This document shows, piece by piece, positions 54,945 through 63,694 of a DNA stretch of 64,000 nt. The stretch spans positions 1-64,000 of the forward strand of contig NZ_RZYA01000005.1 in NCBI RefSeq assembly GCF_004005495.1, given 5' to 3'. Position numbers and translations under genes: made by a program. This DNA comes from Streptomyces antnestii. Its GTDB lineage: Bacteria; Actinomycetota; Actinomycetes; Streptomycetales; Streptomycetaceae. Under the pieces are notes generated by a model, which made no database searches, had not been told where the DNA came from, and was given only the letters and a program-made list of their open reading frames with translations. The first letter of the stretch is position 1. Each line of letters starts with the position of its first letter.

Positions 54945-55365
54945 CGCTTGCCCCCTCGCTTCTCGCGCCCCGGGCCTGCCTCGAGCACAGGCCATGATGC
55001 TCGCGTCCCCGCCGACTCCGACAGGGGCGTACGGGAGCTCTGTGCCGCGTATCCGCAATTCCGATGGGGCGTCAACTGGTGAAGAGCGTCCGGGAATCGG
55101 AATTGGGCGGTGCCCGGACGCGGTCGTGGCCGTATTTCCGGGCAGGTTATCGGGAGGCTTTCGGGGAAGCCGCGGAATTATGCCGTGGCGCGCTCGGGGG
55201 ATGCGCAGAAGGAGCATCGAATCGCTCGTACGTGTGACGGAGTTCGAGTGAAACGCGTGTCGTGATCCTGTGACAGAAGCGTGACCGGAGAGGGACCGGT
55301 GACCAGTGGGGCCGCGGCCGGGCCGGCCCTGGTGTCCGGCGGCCCGGCCGCCTAACGTGGCGGTC
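54945..55365. other. Intergenic region upstream of ctaD
   Basis: The 421-bp region between divergent ctaD and the I78-like gene contains a 10-bp perfect inverted repeat (55056-55105) and several short GTGA-containing motifs near 55235-55300. It must hold both promoters. No gene is seen. Confidence 0.55.
55056..55105. promoter_or_regulatory. 10-bp inverted repeat upstream of ctaD
   Basis: CAATTCCGAT (55056-55065) is exactly inverted as ATCGGAATTG (55096-55105), 30 bp apart. The AT-rich arms stand out from the local GC content. It could bind a regulator of the lone oxidase gene or fold in RNA. Confidence 0.45.
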
Positions 55366-55581
55366 ATGGCACCCATTCCGACCCCTCCCGCAGAACCCCA
55401 GGACACCCTCGACGCCTACGTCGGCCTCGACGCGGCGGGCGCCGAGCGGCGGGCCCGTGAGCGCGGCTGGTCCACGGTCAGGTCGCTGCCCCCGGGCGCG
55501 ATCATCACCATGGAGTACCGCGTGGGCCGGCTGAACTTCGAGGTGTCCGACGGCACCGTGACCCGCTGCTGGAAGGGCTGA
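55366..55581 (+). CDS. I78-family peptidase-inhibitor-like small protein
   Basis: The 71-residue protein resembles the I78 inhibitor family: [21 protein letters not shown], then [23 protein letters not shown] (both in part), where the second stretch corresponds to the beta-hairpin with the DG-VT-R pattern. No signal peptide is seen, although many family members are exported. ATG 55366 has no strong ribosome site. It ends before a shared bidirectional terminator. Confidence 0.75.
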   Translation: MAPIPTPPAEPQDTLDAYVGLDAAGAERRARERGWSTVRSLPPGAIITMEYRVGRLNFEVSDGTVTRCWKG

Positions 55582-55607
55582 CAGGGCCGACAGGCCGACG
55601 AGCGGCG

Positions 55608-55646
55608 CGAAGGCCCCCGGCTCCATGACGGAGCCGGGGGCCTTCG
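55608..55646. terminator. Bidirectional terminator
   Basis: A perfect 17-bp stem (55608-55624 with 55630-55646) and 5-base loop lie between the convergent I78-like gene and the PAP2 gene. Confidence 0.9.
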
Positions 55647-55695
55647 GTGTCGCGGGGTCAGGCTGTGCGTACCGGCCCCGCGCCGATGCGGGCGG

Positions 55696-56709
55696 TCAGC
55701 CGCCCGCGACCGGGCGGGCCGACGTGGCGCCGCGCGGCACCCGGTCCGCGTGCGGGGGCCTGCGGCTGCCGGCCGGGGTGACCGGGGTGCGCTCCGAGCG
55801 CGTGGTGTGCGGGCCGGGGGCGAGCAGTCCGGGGGCCCGTACGACGCGTGCGGCGCCGACGGGTTCCCGTGTCGCGGGCTCCTCCGCCGCGGACGGGCCC
55901 TTGACCATCGCCGGGGCACCGGCCGGGGCGGGCTCGGGGGCGGCGCCGGTGCGGCGGGAGCGCCACAGGTCGCGCACGGCGAAGATCCGCGCCTCGACGA
56001 GGGTGATCAGCGGCTCGACCCAGGGCAGCGCGAGCAGGATGAGCAGCCCCGCGGTCCAGCCGAGGAAGACGTCGCTGAGCCAGTGCGTACCGAGGTAGAC
56101 GGTGGTCAGACCGACGCTCAGCGAGATCACGGCGGAGGCGGCCGACAGCCAGCGCCTGGCGCGCGGCGTCGAGGCCAGATAGGCGAGGATTCCCCAGGTC
56201 ACCACGGCGTTGGCGGTGTGGCCCGAAGGAAATATATCGCCGCCTCCCCACATCTCGTTGGAGCCGATGGTGGTCGCGTAGTGGGGGCCGAGGCGGCCCA
56301 TGCCGAGCTTGGCGGCGCCGACGGTGATGTTCAGGAGCAGCAGCGCGGCGCCGAACGTGAGCAGCGGCCGCAGCGTGTGCTGACGCCAGGAGCGCCAGCC
56401 GAGCCACGCCATGACCATGACGGCGGTCGGTCCGCGCTGGCCGAGCACGACCCAGTAGTCGAGGAACGCGTGGATCTGGGGCCACTGCTGGTACGGCCGG
56501 AAGAACATGACCTCCCAGTCGAAGGCCACCAGCCGGGACGTGGTCACCACGGCCACCACGATCGCCAGGTAGAAGGCCAGGGTGGCGCCGAAGAGCACGA
56601 CCCTGTGCCTGCTCATCCTGGGGACATTCAGGTTGGCCGGCCGTTCCGGCTCCCGGTCGAGGCGGGCGAAGACCCGCTCGACACGGGTGAGGTTTGGTTC
56701 GGTACGCAC
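55696..56709 (-). CDS. PAP2 superfamily membrane phosphatase
   Basis: The 337-residue integral membrane phosphatase has the three PAP2 motifs: KLGMGRLGP (motif 1), FPSGHTANA (motif 2), and SVGLTTVYLGTHWLSDVFLG (motif 3 with His and Asp). About six membrane segments precede a ~90-residue Pro/Ala/Arg tail. It probably dephosphorylates a lipid phosphate such as undecaprenyl diphosphate or phosphatidate. The GTG start at 56709 has no ribosome site. A TAGCGT -10-like hexamer 8 bases upstream fits a leaderless transcript. Confidence 0.92.
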   Translation of the reverse strand: MRTEPNLTRVERVFARLDREPERPANLNVPRMSRHRVVLFGATLAFYLAIVVAVVTTSRLVAFDWEVMFFRPYQQWPQIHAFLDYWVVLGQRGPTAVMVMAWLGWRSWRQHTLRPLLTFGAALLLLNITVGAAKLGMGRLGPHYATTIGSNEMWGGGDIFPSGHTANAVVTWGILAYLASTPRARRWLSAASAVISLSVGLTTVYLGTHWLSDVFLGWTAGLLILLALPWVEPLITLVEARIFAVRDLWRSRRTGAAPEPAPAGAPAMVKGPSAAEEPATREPVGAARVVRAPGLLAPGPHTTRSERTPVTPAGSRRPPHADRVPRGATSARPVAGG

Positions 56710-56971
56710 TCAATCGACGCTACAGCGAGTGAGTCCCGAACCCGGCCGAATCACTCGGTTTGTGATGACGATGTGATGTGGGATTGATCTCAGCGAGGGG
56801 TTTATCCCTGCGGATATAACAATCTGACCGGGGTGCCGCCTTCAATTTTATTGATCGTTTCTTGTAATTGTTTTTAGGCCTGCTCGAATTCGTGCACGGA
56901 CGGCTCCCGTGGAATTCCCCGTCCGGTCGCCGCGGGCGATCGGACGGCCTTCGCGGACCCCGCCGAGTCGA
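56710..56971. other. Intergenic region with an AT-rich island
   Basis: Most of this 262-bp region is ordinary, but 56834-56878 is only about 30% GC (TTCAATTTTATTGATCG and a TTTTTAGG run). It lies past the 3' end of the PIG-V-like gene and upstream of the PAP2 gene's promoter side. No hairpin or ORF with coding character is seen there. Confidence 0.6.
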
Positions 56972-58129
56972 TCAAGGAGGCCCCGACCCGTTCAGCCAGA
57001 ACGCCCCGTACACCGCGGAGGCGGCCGCCACGCCCCCGAGCACCGCCGCCGCTCTGCCCGTCCGCAGCCGGGCGAGCGCCACCGCGACCGGCAGCAGCAG
57101 CGGGAAGGCCGGCAGCAGCAGCCGCGGCTTCGAACCGAAGTACCCCGACGCGCACAGGGCGAGCGCCACGACGATCCCGCAGTAGACGAGCAGCGCGAGC
57201 GGCTGGCCCCGCCGCACGCACAGCACGTAGAGCCAGATCACCAGGGCGACCCCGGCGATCAGGCCGAGGCCGGCCAGGGCCGAGGGGAACGAGGTGAGCT
57301 TGGCGCCGACGAAGCGGGCGAAGGCGAGACCGCCGTCGAAGCCGTTGCCCCACTGGCCCTGCACGTCGAGATAGCCGAGGAGCCCGTCACCGGTGCGGTG
57401 CCCCACCCACAGCACGTACGCGGCGGCGCCGACCGGGGCGAGCAGCACGCCGATAGCCATGCGCCACGAGATCCGGCGCTCGCGGACCACCTGGACCGCG
57501 GCCGTCGCCCAGAGCGCGGCGACCACCGCCGCCCCCACCGGCCGGGTGAGGCCCGCGAGCGAGGCGAGAAGGCCCGCGCTCACCCACCGTCCCGTCAGGA
57601 CCGCGTACAGGGACCAGGCCGCCAGGGCCGTGAACAACGACTCGCTGTACGCCATCGACTGCACGATCCCGACCGGGAGCGCCGCCCACAGCACCACCGC
57701 GCAGACCCCGGCCCGCCGCCCGTACAGCAGCTCGGCGATCCGGAAGATCCCCCAGGCCGCGCAGAGCGAGGCGAGCCAGCTCACCATCAGGCCCGCGTCC
57801 GCGTACGAGAGCGGGCTCACCGCCGAGACCAGGCGCTCGAGCCACGGGAGGAGCGGGAAGAACGCGAGGTTCGAGTGGACGGTGCCGTCCGGCAGGCGCA
57901 CCTCCCAGCCGTAGCCGAAATCGGCGACGCGGGTGTACCAGAGCGAGTCCCAGCGGGCGGTCAGCAGCGTGTGCGGACTCTTTCCCCGCGCCGCGCTCCA
58001 CCCGGCGAGGACGAGCAGGCCCAGGGCCCGCACCCCCCCGTACGCGAGGAGTGCGGGAGCCGCGCGGCGCAGCGCACCGGCCGCACCGGACCGGGCGGGC
58101 CGCGGGTCTTGCAGGTCGACTTGGGTCAC
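56972..58129 (-). CDS. PIG-V-like membrane mannosyltransferase
   Basis: The 385-residue membrane protein has about nine to ten hydrophobic segments. The PIG-V/GPI-mannosyltransferase-2 signature ARWDSLWYTRVADFGY is at about residue 60, with HSNLAFFPLLPWLER and MAYSESLFTALAAWSLY later. It is predicted to transfer a mannose from a polyprenyl-phosphate donor outside the membrane, as in bacterial lipoglycan or protein mannosylation. GTG 58129 is the preferred start, without a clear ribosome site. The C-terminus meets an AT-rich intergenic stretch. Confidence 0.85.
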   Translation of the reverse strand: MTQVDLQDPRPARSGAAGALRRAAPALLAYGGVRALGLLVLAGWSAARGKSPHTLLTARWDSLWYTRVADFGYGWEVRLPDGTVHSNLAFFPLLPWLERLVSAVSPLSYADAGLMVSWLASLCAAWGIFRIAELLYGRRAGVCAVVLWAALPVGIVQSMAYSESLFTALAAWSLYAVLTGRWVSAGLLASLAGLTRPVGAAVVAALWATAAVQVVRERRISWRMAIGVLLAPVGAAAYVLWVGHRTGDGLLGYLDVQGQWGNGFDGGLAFARFVGAKLTSFPSALAGLGLIAGVALVIWLYVLCVRRGQPLALLVYCGIVVALALCASGYFGSKPRLLLPAFPLLLPVAVALARLRTGRAAAVLGGVAAASAVYGAFWLNGSGPP

Positions 58130-58389
58130 GGCGACGATTATCAGCGGTGCGCGCAACCGGGCCTCACCCCCGGTGCGTGGCCGAAGGACGGGAGCGTGGC
58201 GTACACCACACCCCGGGGCCCGCTCGCATGAGAGGTCCGCCACGTGTGACCGGGAAGGACTCGCGTACTCTGGCGGCTCACTCGCCTTTCGTTGCGTGGG
58301 CCCGGGAGTCCGCTCCTTGCGGCCGCAACCGCGGGGAAGTCCCCACCCCGCGGATCCGCCGAGCGCGAGGACCACTGGGAGGTACGCAC

Positions 58390-60030
58390 ATGACCGGAAC
58401 GACCACGGCCACCGCGCCCTTCCGCCTTCGCACGGCCGGGGCCAATCGCTGGGTCGTTCTCGTCGTCCTGTGCACCAGCCTGCTGCTCGTCGCCCTCGAC
58501 GCGACCGTGCTGCACGTCGCCGTCCCCGCCGTCACCCAGGACCTGCGCCCCTCGGCGGTCCAGCTGCTGTGGATCGTCGACGCCTACCCGCTGATCTGCG
58601 CGGCGCTTCTCATCCTCTTCGGCACGCTCGGCGACCGCGTCGGGCGCAGACGGGTCCTGCTGCTCGGCTACGGGCTCTTCGGCGCGGCCTCCGCGCTCGC
58701 CGTGTTCGCCTCGACACCGCACGTCCTGATACTGGCCCGCGCGCTGCTCGGCGTCGGCGGCGCGATGATCATGCCCGCGACCCTGTCGATCCTGCGGGCG
58801 GTCTTCCCCGACCGGCGGGAGCGGGCCGTGGCGATCGGCGTGTGGTCCGCGGTCGCCGCGATCGGCGCCGCCACAGGGCCGGTGCTCGGCGGCTTCATGG
58901 TCGAGCACTTCTGGTGGGGCTCGGTCTTCCTGATCAACATCCCGCTGATGGCGATCATGCTGCCCCTGGGCCGCCTCATACTTCCCGAGTCCAAGGGCCG
59001 CACCGACGGCCCGTGGGACGTGGTCGGCGCCCTCATGGCGGCCGTCGGCATGCTCGGCGTCGTCTACGGCGTGAAGCGCTTCGGCGTGCACCGCGACCTG
59101 CTCGACCCGGTCACCGTCGGGCCCCTGCTGGTCGGCATCGCCCTGCTGATGGTGTTCGTACGACGGCAGCGGCGCCGTGAGCACCCGCTCGTCGACATGA
59201 AGATGTTCGCCAGGCCCGCCTTCTCCACCGCGGTCGGCTGCATCGTCCTCGCCATGCTCGCCCTGGTCGGCCTCGAACTCATCGCCGTCCAGTACCTCCA
59301 GCTCGTCCTCGGCCTGACCCCGCTGGAGACGGGCGTACGGCTCCTGCCGCTCACCTTCGCGGCCATGGCGGCCGGCATCCTCGGCTCGGCCCAGCTGCGC
59401 CGCCTCGGCCCGCGCCGCATGGTGTCGGCCGGCTTCGTCCTCACCGCGGCCGCGGTGCTGATGCTCACGCGGATGGGCCAGCACGACCGGCCGACGCTGC
59501 TCATCTCCGGCTTCGTCCTGCTCGGCTTCGGCCTGCAGACCACCCTCTTCGGCGCGTACGAGTCGATGCTCAGCGAGGCCTCGGCGCAGGACGCGGGCGG
59601 GGCCGCGGCCATCGGCGAGACCTCCTACCAGCTCGGCGCCGGCATGGGCATCGCCCTGCTCGGCTCGGTCATGAACGCCGCCTACGCGCCCGGCATCGCC
59701 AAGGTCGCGGGCGTGCCCGGATCCGCGAGCGCCCAGGCGGGCAACTCGCTCGGTGAGGCGTACCAGGTCGCGGCGCGGCTCGGCGGCACCGCCGGGGAGG
59801 CGCTGCGCAGGGCCGCCCGGGTCGCCTTCGTCCACGGACTGCACGTGACGCTGTTCGTCAGCGCCGGGCTCCTGCTGCTCGGCGCGCTCGCCGCACTGCG
59901 GCTGCCCCGGCGCATGGAGTGCGACGTCGCCGACACGGAGGCGGACGCCGTGGGCGCGGCCGACACGGCGAAGATCGGACCCCAGCGCGGTCCCGACCGG
60001 GTCGTCGAGGTGGAGTCCACCGTCGCGTGA
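58390..60030 (+). CDS. MFS drug:H+ antiporter, DHA2 family
   Basis: The 546-residue exporter has fourteen predicted membrane segments. Landmarks are DATVLHVAVPAVTQDL in the first helix, the loop GTLGDRVGRRRVLLLGYGLF (motif A) and ALLGVGGAMIMPATLSIL. It likely exports drugs or secondary metabolites in exchange for protons. GGGAGGT lies 6 bases before ATG 58390. No regulator gene is adjacent. Three 15-bp direct repeats follow its stop. Confidence 0.93.
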   Translation: MTGTTTATAPFRLRTAGANRWVVLVVLCTSLLLVALDATVLHVAVPAVTQDLRPSAVQLLWIVDAYPLICAALLILFGTLGDRVGRRRVLLLGYGLFGAASALAVFASTPHVLILARALLGVGGAMIMPATLSILRAVFPDRRERAVAIGVWSAVAAIGAATGPVLGGFMVEHFWWGSVFLINIPLMAIMLPLGRLILPESKGRTDGPWDVVGALMAAVGMLGVVYGVKRFGVHRDLLDPVTVGPLLVGIALLMVFVRRQRRREHPLVDMKMFARPAFSTAVGCIVLAMLALVGLELIAVQYLQLVLGLTPLETGVRLLPLTFAAMAAGILGSAQLRRLGPRRMVSAGFVLTAAAVLMLTRMGQHDRPTLLISGFVLLGFGLQTTLFGAYESMLSEASAQDAGGAAAIGETSYQLGAGMGIALLGSVMNAAYAPGIAKVAGVPGSASAQAGNSLGEAYQVAARLGGTAGEALRRAARVAFVHGLHVTLFVSAGLLLLGALAALRLPRRMECDVADTEADAVGAADTAKIGPQRGPDRVVEVESTVA

Positions 60031-60038
60031 CGGGCGCC

Positions 60039-60092
60039 GCGGGCGGTGACCCGACCTGCGGGCGGTGACCCGAATCGGCGGGCGGTGACCCG
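60039..60092 (+). repeat. Three iterated 15-bp direct repeats
   Basis: GCGGGCGGTGACCCG is repeated exactly at 60039, 60058 and 60078, spaced 19 and 20 bp. They occupy most of the gap between the MFS stop (60030) and the stop of the convergent SepF-like gene (60125). No obvious terminator hairpin is formed by the unit. Confidence 0.92.
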
Positions 60093-60124
60093 GCCGGGGG
60101 CCGGGCCCTGCCCACCCGTGACGC

Positions 60125-60577
60125 TCAGCTCTGGTTGAAGAACCCGTCCACCGGACGGCTCGCCGCCTCGCCGTTGACCACCTGGGTGTCGGCGGGGCTC
60201 AGCAGGAACACCCGGTTCGCCACGCGCTCGATGGAACCCCGCAGCCCGAACGTGAGCCCGGCCGCGAAGTCGACGACGCGCTTGGCGTCGCCGGGCTCCA
60301 TGGCCGTGAGGTTGATGATGACGGGGACGCCCTCCCGGAACATCTCGCCGATGCCACGGGCGTCCCGGAAACCGTCCGGGGTGACCGTGCCGATCCGGCG
60401 GCCCGCCTCCTCGGCTGCCTCGGTCGCCACCTTCACGCGCGGGTCCGTGACCCAGGCGGCGCCGGTCTGGGGCTCGGACCCCTCGACCCTGTCGTCGTCG
60501 TAGCCGTCGTAGTAACGCTCGTCATCGTTGTCGTCGACGAGGCCAAGCCAGGCACTCGCCTTGCGCACCGATCCCAT
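60125..60577 (-). CDS. sflA: SepF-like cell division protein
   Basis: The 150-residue SepF-family protein has an N-terminal amphipathic helix ([15 protein letters not shown]) and acidic linker, followed by the SepF core with [29 protein letters not shown]. SepF bridges FtsZ to the membrane. Based on position and size it is probably SflA, one of two SepF-like paralogues of Streptomyces that act in sporulation septation (recalled; symbol tentative). GAGGAGG lies 5 bases before ATG 60577. Confidence 0.88.
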   Translation of the reverse strand: MGSVRKASAWLGLVDDNDDERYYDGYDDDRVEGSEPQTGAAWVTDPRVKVATEAAEEAGRRIGTVTPDGFRDARGIGEMFREGVPVIINLTAMEPGDAKRVVDFAAGLTFGLRGSIERVANRVFLLSPADTQVVNGEAASRPVDGFFNQS

Positions 60578-60867
60578 GGACGCCTCCTCTCGCAGCGGTT
60601 CCTCCGCGTTTCGTGTCCCTATGGTCGTCCATGATGCGGATGGTGCGCCAAGTGGATAGTCGCCGCGCGGGGTTTTCGTGACGCGACTGGTGCAGAGTCA
60701 ATACGGCGCTGTCCCGTGCACCCCAAGGGTCGTACCCCGTACGGCTGCTGACAGTGAGTGAAATATGATTCTTCGCGGCGTATGGGTGACGACCGGGGCG
60801 TACGGGTGAACGGACACCCGGATACGATGCCGCAGTTTACGTCTTCGGGACCCTCGGGGGAGTCGTC

Positions 60868-62187
60868 TTGTTCGGAATCGTCCGGCCCTGCAGCCATCGT
60901 CTCGGCGACGGGCTCAAGGCCCAGTGGATGGCGCATCTGTGCGGGCTCTGCCTGGCACTTCGCGGGGATCACGGGCAGTTCGCCCGGGTTGTCACGAACT
61001 ATGACGGTTTGCTGATCTCGGTTCTGACGGAGGCTCAGACCGAACACGTCGCCGGGGGACGGCGCACGGCGGGGCCCTGCCCACTGCGCGGGATGCGCAC
61101 CGCGTCCGTCGCGCAGGGCGAGGGCGCCCGGCTCGCCGCGGCCGTCTCGCTGGTCCTCGCCTCGGCGAAGGTGCGCGACCACGTCGCCGACGGCGACGGC
61201 ATCCTGGCCCGCAGGCCGGTGGCCGCCGCGGCCCGCCGGGTGGCCGCGAAGTGGGGAAAGGCCGGGTCCCGCACCGGATCTGACGTGGGGTTCGACACGG
61301 CCGTACTCGTCGACGCCGTCGAGCGTCAGACGGGGATCGAGGCGCTCGCAGGGCCCGGCACCCCGGTGCTCACGGTCACCGAACCCACCGAGACGGCGAC
61401 CGCCGCCGCCTTCGCGCACACCGCCGTCCTCGCCGGGCGCCCCGGCAACGCGGCGCCGCTCGCCGAGGCCGGACGGCTCTTCGGACGGCTCGCGCATCTC
61501 CTGGACGCCGTGGAGGACAAGGAAGCTGACGCCGCGTCGGGTGCCTGGAACCCGCTCACGGCGACCGGCACGGACCTCACCGAGGCGCGCCGCCTCGCCG
61601 ACGACGCCCTGCGCGGGATCCGCCTCGCCCTGCGCGAGGTCGACTTCGCCGACGGCACGCTCGCGCATCTGCTGCTAGCCCACGAACTGCGCCGGTCCGT
61701 CGACCGCGCCTTCGGTACGGCGTCCTGCTCGCACAACGGTGAGGGCTCGCACGGCCCGCACGCCCCGTCGGCCTCCACGCCCCAGCAGGGCCCCGGCGCG
61801 TCCGGCCCCTGGGTGCCCACCGGACCGGGCCCCTACCCGCCGCATGGATCCGCGGGCCCGTACGGGTCGCAGAACCCTTACGGCGGTGGCCAGGCCGGCC
61901 CCGGCGGTCCCGGTGGACCGGCCGGTCCCGGTGGTCCCGGCGGCTTCGGCGGCGGGCCGTCTCCCCAGCCGCCGAAGCCCGGCAAGCGCGGCTTCTTCGC
62001 GGGATGCGCGGCGGCCATCGGGCTCTGCTGCACCTGCAAGGTCTGCTGCGCCGACGAGTTCGAGGGCCCCTGGTCCCGTAAGAAGCGCGAGGGCTGGTGC
62101 AGCGAGTGCTGCTCGACCGACTGCAGCTGCTGCGAGGCGTGTTCCATTTGTGAATGCTGCGAGTGCTGCTCCTGCTGCGACTGCTGA
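60868..62187 (+). CDS. DUF5685-family protein with extreme Cys-rich tail
   Basis: The 439-residue protein has an N-terminal conserved region opening MFGIVRPCSHRLGD and MAHLCGLCLALRGDHGQFARV with Cys pairs, a long alpha-helical body, then a Gly/Pro-rich linker (QAGPGGPGGPAGPG). The last 53 residues contain 20 cysteines in CC, CxC and CxxC spacing. TTG 60868 lies 5 bases after GGGGGAG. DUF5685 has no firmly assigned function I can state. The Cys tail suggests metal binding or redox linkage; no signal peptide is seen. Confidence 0.85.
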   Translation: MFGIVRPCSHRLGDGLKAQWMAHLCGLCLALRGDHGQFARVVTNYDGLLISVLTEAQTEHVAGGRRTAGPCPLRGMRTASVAQGEGARLAAAVSLVLASAKVRDHVADGDGILARRPVAAAARRVAAKWGKAGSRTGSDVGFDTAVLVDAVERQTGIEALAGPGTPVLTVTEPTETATAAAFAHTAVLAGRPGNAAPLAEAGRLFGRLAHLLDAVEDKEADAASGAWNPLTATGTDLTEARRLADDALRGIRLALREVDFADGTLAHLLLAHELRRSVDRAFGTASCSHNGEGSHGPHAPSASTPQQGPGASGPWVPTGPGPYPPHGSAGPYGSQNPYGGGQAGPGGPGGPAGPGGPGGFGGGPSPQPPKPGKRGFFAGCAAAIGLCCTCKVCCADEFEGPWSRKKREGWCSECCSTDCSCCEACSICECCECCSCCDC

Positions 62188-62198
62188 CCCGTTGAGCC

Positions 62199-62225
62199 GC
62201 TGCGTCGCTGCGTCGCTGCGTCGAT
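62199..62225 (+). repeat. Short CGCTGCGT tandem repeat
   Basis: About three 8-bp units (GCTGCGTC) follow the stop of the Cys-rich protein gene. Low-complexity spacer between convergent genes. Confidence 0.7.
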
Positions 62226-62233
62226 GAGCGGCG

Positions 62234-63196
62234 TCAGTCCTTGATCTCGGGCGGTGAGATCTGGGACTTGTCGATCGCGGACTCGCTCGTGCCCCACTTC
62301 TTGAGGATCCGGTCGTACGTCCCGTCGGCGATCAGCTTGTTCACCGCCGCCTGGAACGCGGGCGCCAGCTTCGTGCCCTTCTTGAACGCGAAGCCCACGT
62401 CGAGCCGGTGGAACTCGTTGAGGAACTTCAGTCCCTCCTGATGGTCGACGGCGTACCGCAGTCCGTTGATGGTGCTCATCACGACGTCGGACCGGCCCTG
62501 CTGGAGGGACGACCAGATCGCGCTCTGGTCGGCGTACGTCTTCACGCTGTAGGCCGCCTTCCCGGCGTCCGTGCACAGGTGCTTGTTCTCCTCCAGGGTC
62601 GCCTCGAAGGTGGTGCCCGCGCCGGTCGCCACGTTCAGGCCGCACAGCTGCCTGAGGTCCGTGACCTTCTTGAGGTCGCTGTCCTTGCGGACCGCGAAGC
62701 CCTGGCCGTCATTGATGTACGTGACGAAGTCGATGGTTTTGCGCCGCTCGTCCGTCACGCCGAAGTTGCCGGTGCCCAGGTCGTACTTGCCGCTGCCCAG
62801 CGCCGGCAGGATCGCCTCGAAGCTCGCGGCCTCCCGCTTCAGCTTCACTCCGAGGACCTTGGCGACGGCGTCGGCGAAGTCGATGTCCTGGCCGACCGCG
62901 GTTCTGCCGTCCTCCAGATAGAAGGCGCCGGGCGGGGTGCCGCCGATCGCGCTGCCGACGGTGAGCTTGCCGCTCGCCCGTACGCCGGCGGGCAGCAGCT
63001 TCGCGGCGGCCTCGTCCTTGTGGACCTGCTTCACGACGTCCGTCGTGGGGATCTTGTCGCTCTTGCCCGCGGGCTGAGCGCCGCCCGCGGAGGCCCCGGG
63101 GTCGCCGGAGCCGCAGCCGGTCAGCGCCAGGGTGGCCGCCGTGATCAGTGCGAACGCGGCGGGGATGCGCCGGTGGTTGGTCAGGGTCGTACGCAT
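62234..63196 (-). CDS. Amino acid ABC transporter substrate-binding lipoprotein
   Basis: The 320-residue type II solute-binding protein has signal ALITAATLALTGC with lipobox LTGC. SBP family 3 features follow: GKLTVGSAIGGTPPGAFY, GQDIDFADAVAKVLGVKLKREAASFEAILPAL (in part), and YDLGTGNFGVTDERRKTIDFV. It binds a polar amino acid or similar and pairs with the divergent permease beginning at 63695. ATG 63196. Its 5' leader contains a 21-bp tandem repeat with TTCGAAG palindromes and a long pyrimidine tract. Confidence 0.9.
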   Translation of the reverse strand: MRTTLTNHRRIPAAFALITAATLALTGCGSGDPGASAGGAQPAGKSDKIPTTDVVKQVHKDEAAAKLLPAGVRASGKLTVGSAIGGTPPGAFYLEDGRTAVGQDIDFADAVAKVLGVKLKREAASFEAILPALGSGKYDLGTGNFGVTDERRKTIDFVTYINDGQGFAVRKDSDLKKVTDLRQLCGLNVATGAGTTFEATLEENKHLCTDAGKAAYSVKTYADQSAIWSSLQQGRSDVVMSTINGLRYAVDHQEGLKFLNEFHRLDVGFAFKKGTKLAPAFQAAVNKLIADGTYDRILKKWGTSESAIDKSQISPPEIKD

Positions 63197-63210
63197 GGCG
63201 TGGAGGTCTG

Positions 63211-63249
63211 CCCTTCGAAGACGACAAGCACCCCTTCGAGGACAACGAG
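63211..63249. promoter_or_regulatory. Tandem 21-bp repeat with CTTCGAAG palindrome
   Basis: Two imperfect 18-21-bp copies 21 bp apart, the first containing the 8-bp palindrome CTTCGAAG. It lies 15-53 bases upstream of the SBP start on the minus strand and could be a regulator binding site. Confidence 0.4.
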
Positions 63250-63573
63250 CACGCAGGGGTGATGAAAAAGGGAGCGAAAAGATGAGATGAGAGGGGAGGG
63301 GTGCGCGAGGGCGCGTGTGTGAAGGCGCGGTCGAGGGTGCGCACTTGGGCGCACCGGGAACGCGCGAAAGCGCGAGGAAGGCGAGAAGAAAGAAGAGAGG
63401 AGACGCGCGCGGAAGGGCGTCAGAAGGGCATCAACAGGACGAGGACCACACTCGACCGAAGTCGATGTGGGAGCGCGTGACCAGCCACTGCTGCGGATGC
63501 ATGGGGTAAGTGGAACAGGCATCCGTTTCCGCGTCAACTCACTTGAGACGTACAGCTCACAGTGTGGACATCC

Positions 63574-63604
63574 TTGACAGCGGGCGCGTCGAGCCCCTTA
63601 CTCT
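63574..63604 (+). promoter_or_regulatory. Candidate promoter of the amino acid permease
   Basis: TTGACA (63574-63579), a 19-bp spacer, and TACTCT (63599-63604). The -35 is a perfect match and the -10 fits TANNNT, upstream of the permease gene at 63695. It leaves a ~85-base leader. Confidence 0.6.
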
Positions 63605-63694
63605 CGGTGCGGGGACCGCTGCTGAGGGGCTCGGCCCGCAAGTTCCGTGTGAAGGCAAGACCGTGCTGGATTCCAGTGCCCACGGAGCCTTCGC

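Larger units (their letters stand above)
63197..63694. other. Intergenic region between divergent transporter genes
   Basis: Just upstream of the SBP start, 63211-63249 holds a 21-bp tandem repeat (CCCTTCGAAGACGACAAGCAC and CCCTTCGAGGACAACGAG). A purine-rich plus strand (63245-63300, 63355-63400) follows, then the permease promoter. No gene is recognised. Confidence 0.6.

Noticed and set aside
61878..62645. Reverse frame of 255 codons across the Cys-rich gene end
   Set aside because: Antisense of the Cys-rich tail and binding-protein gene, no coding signature.
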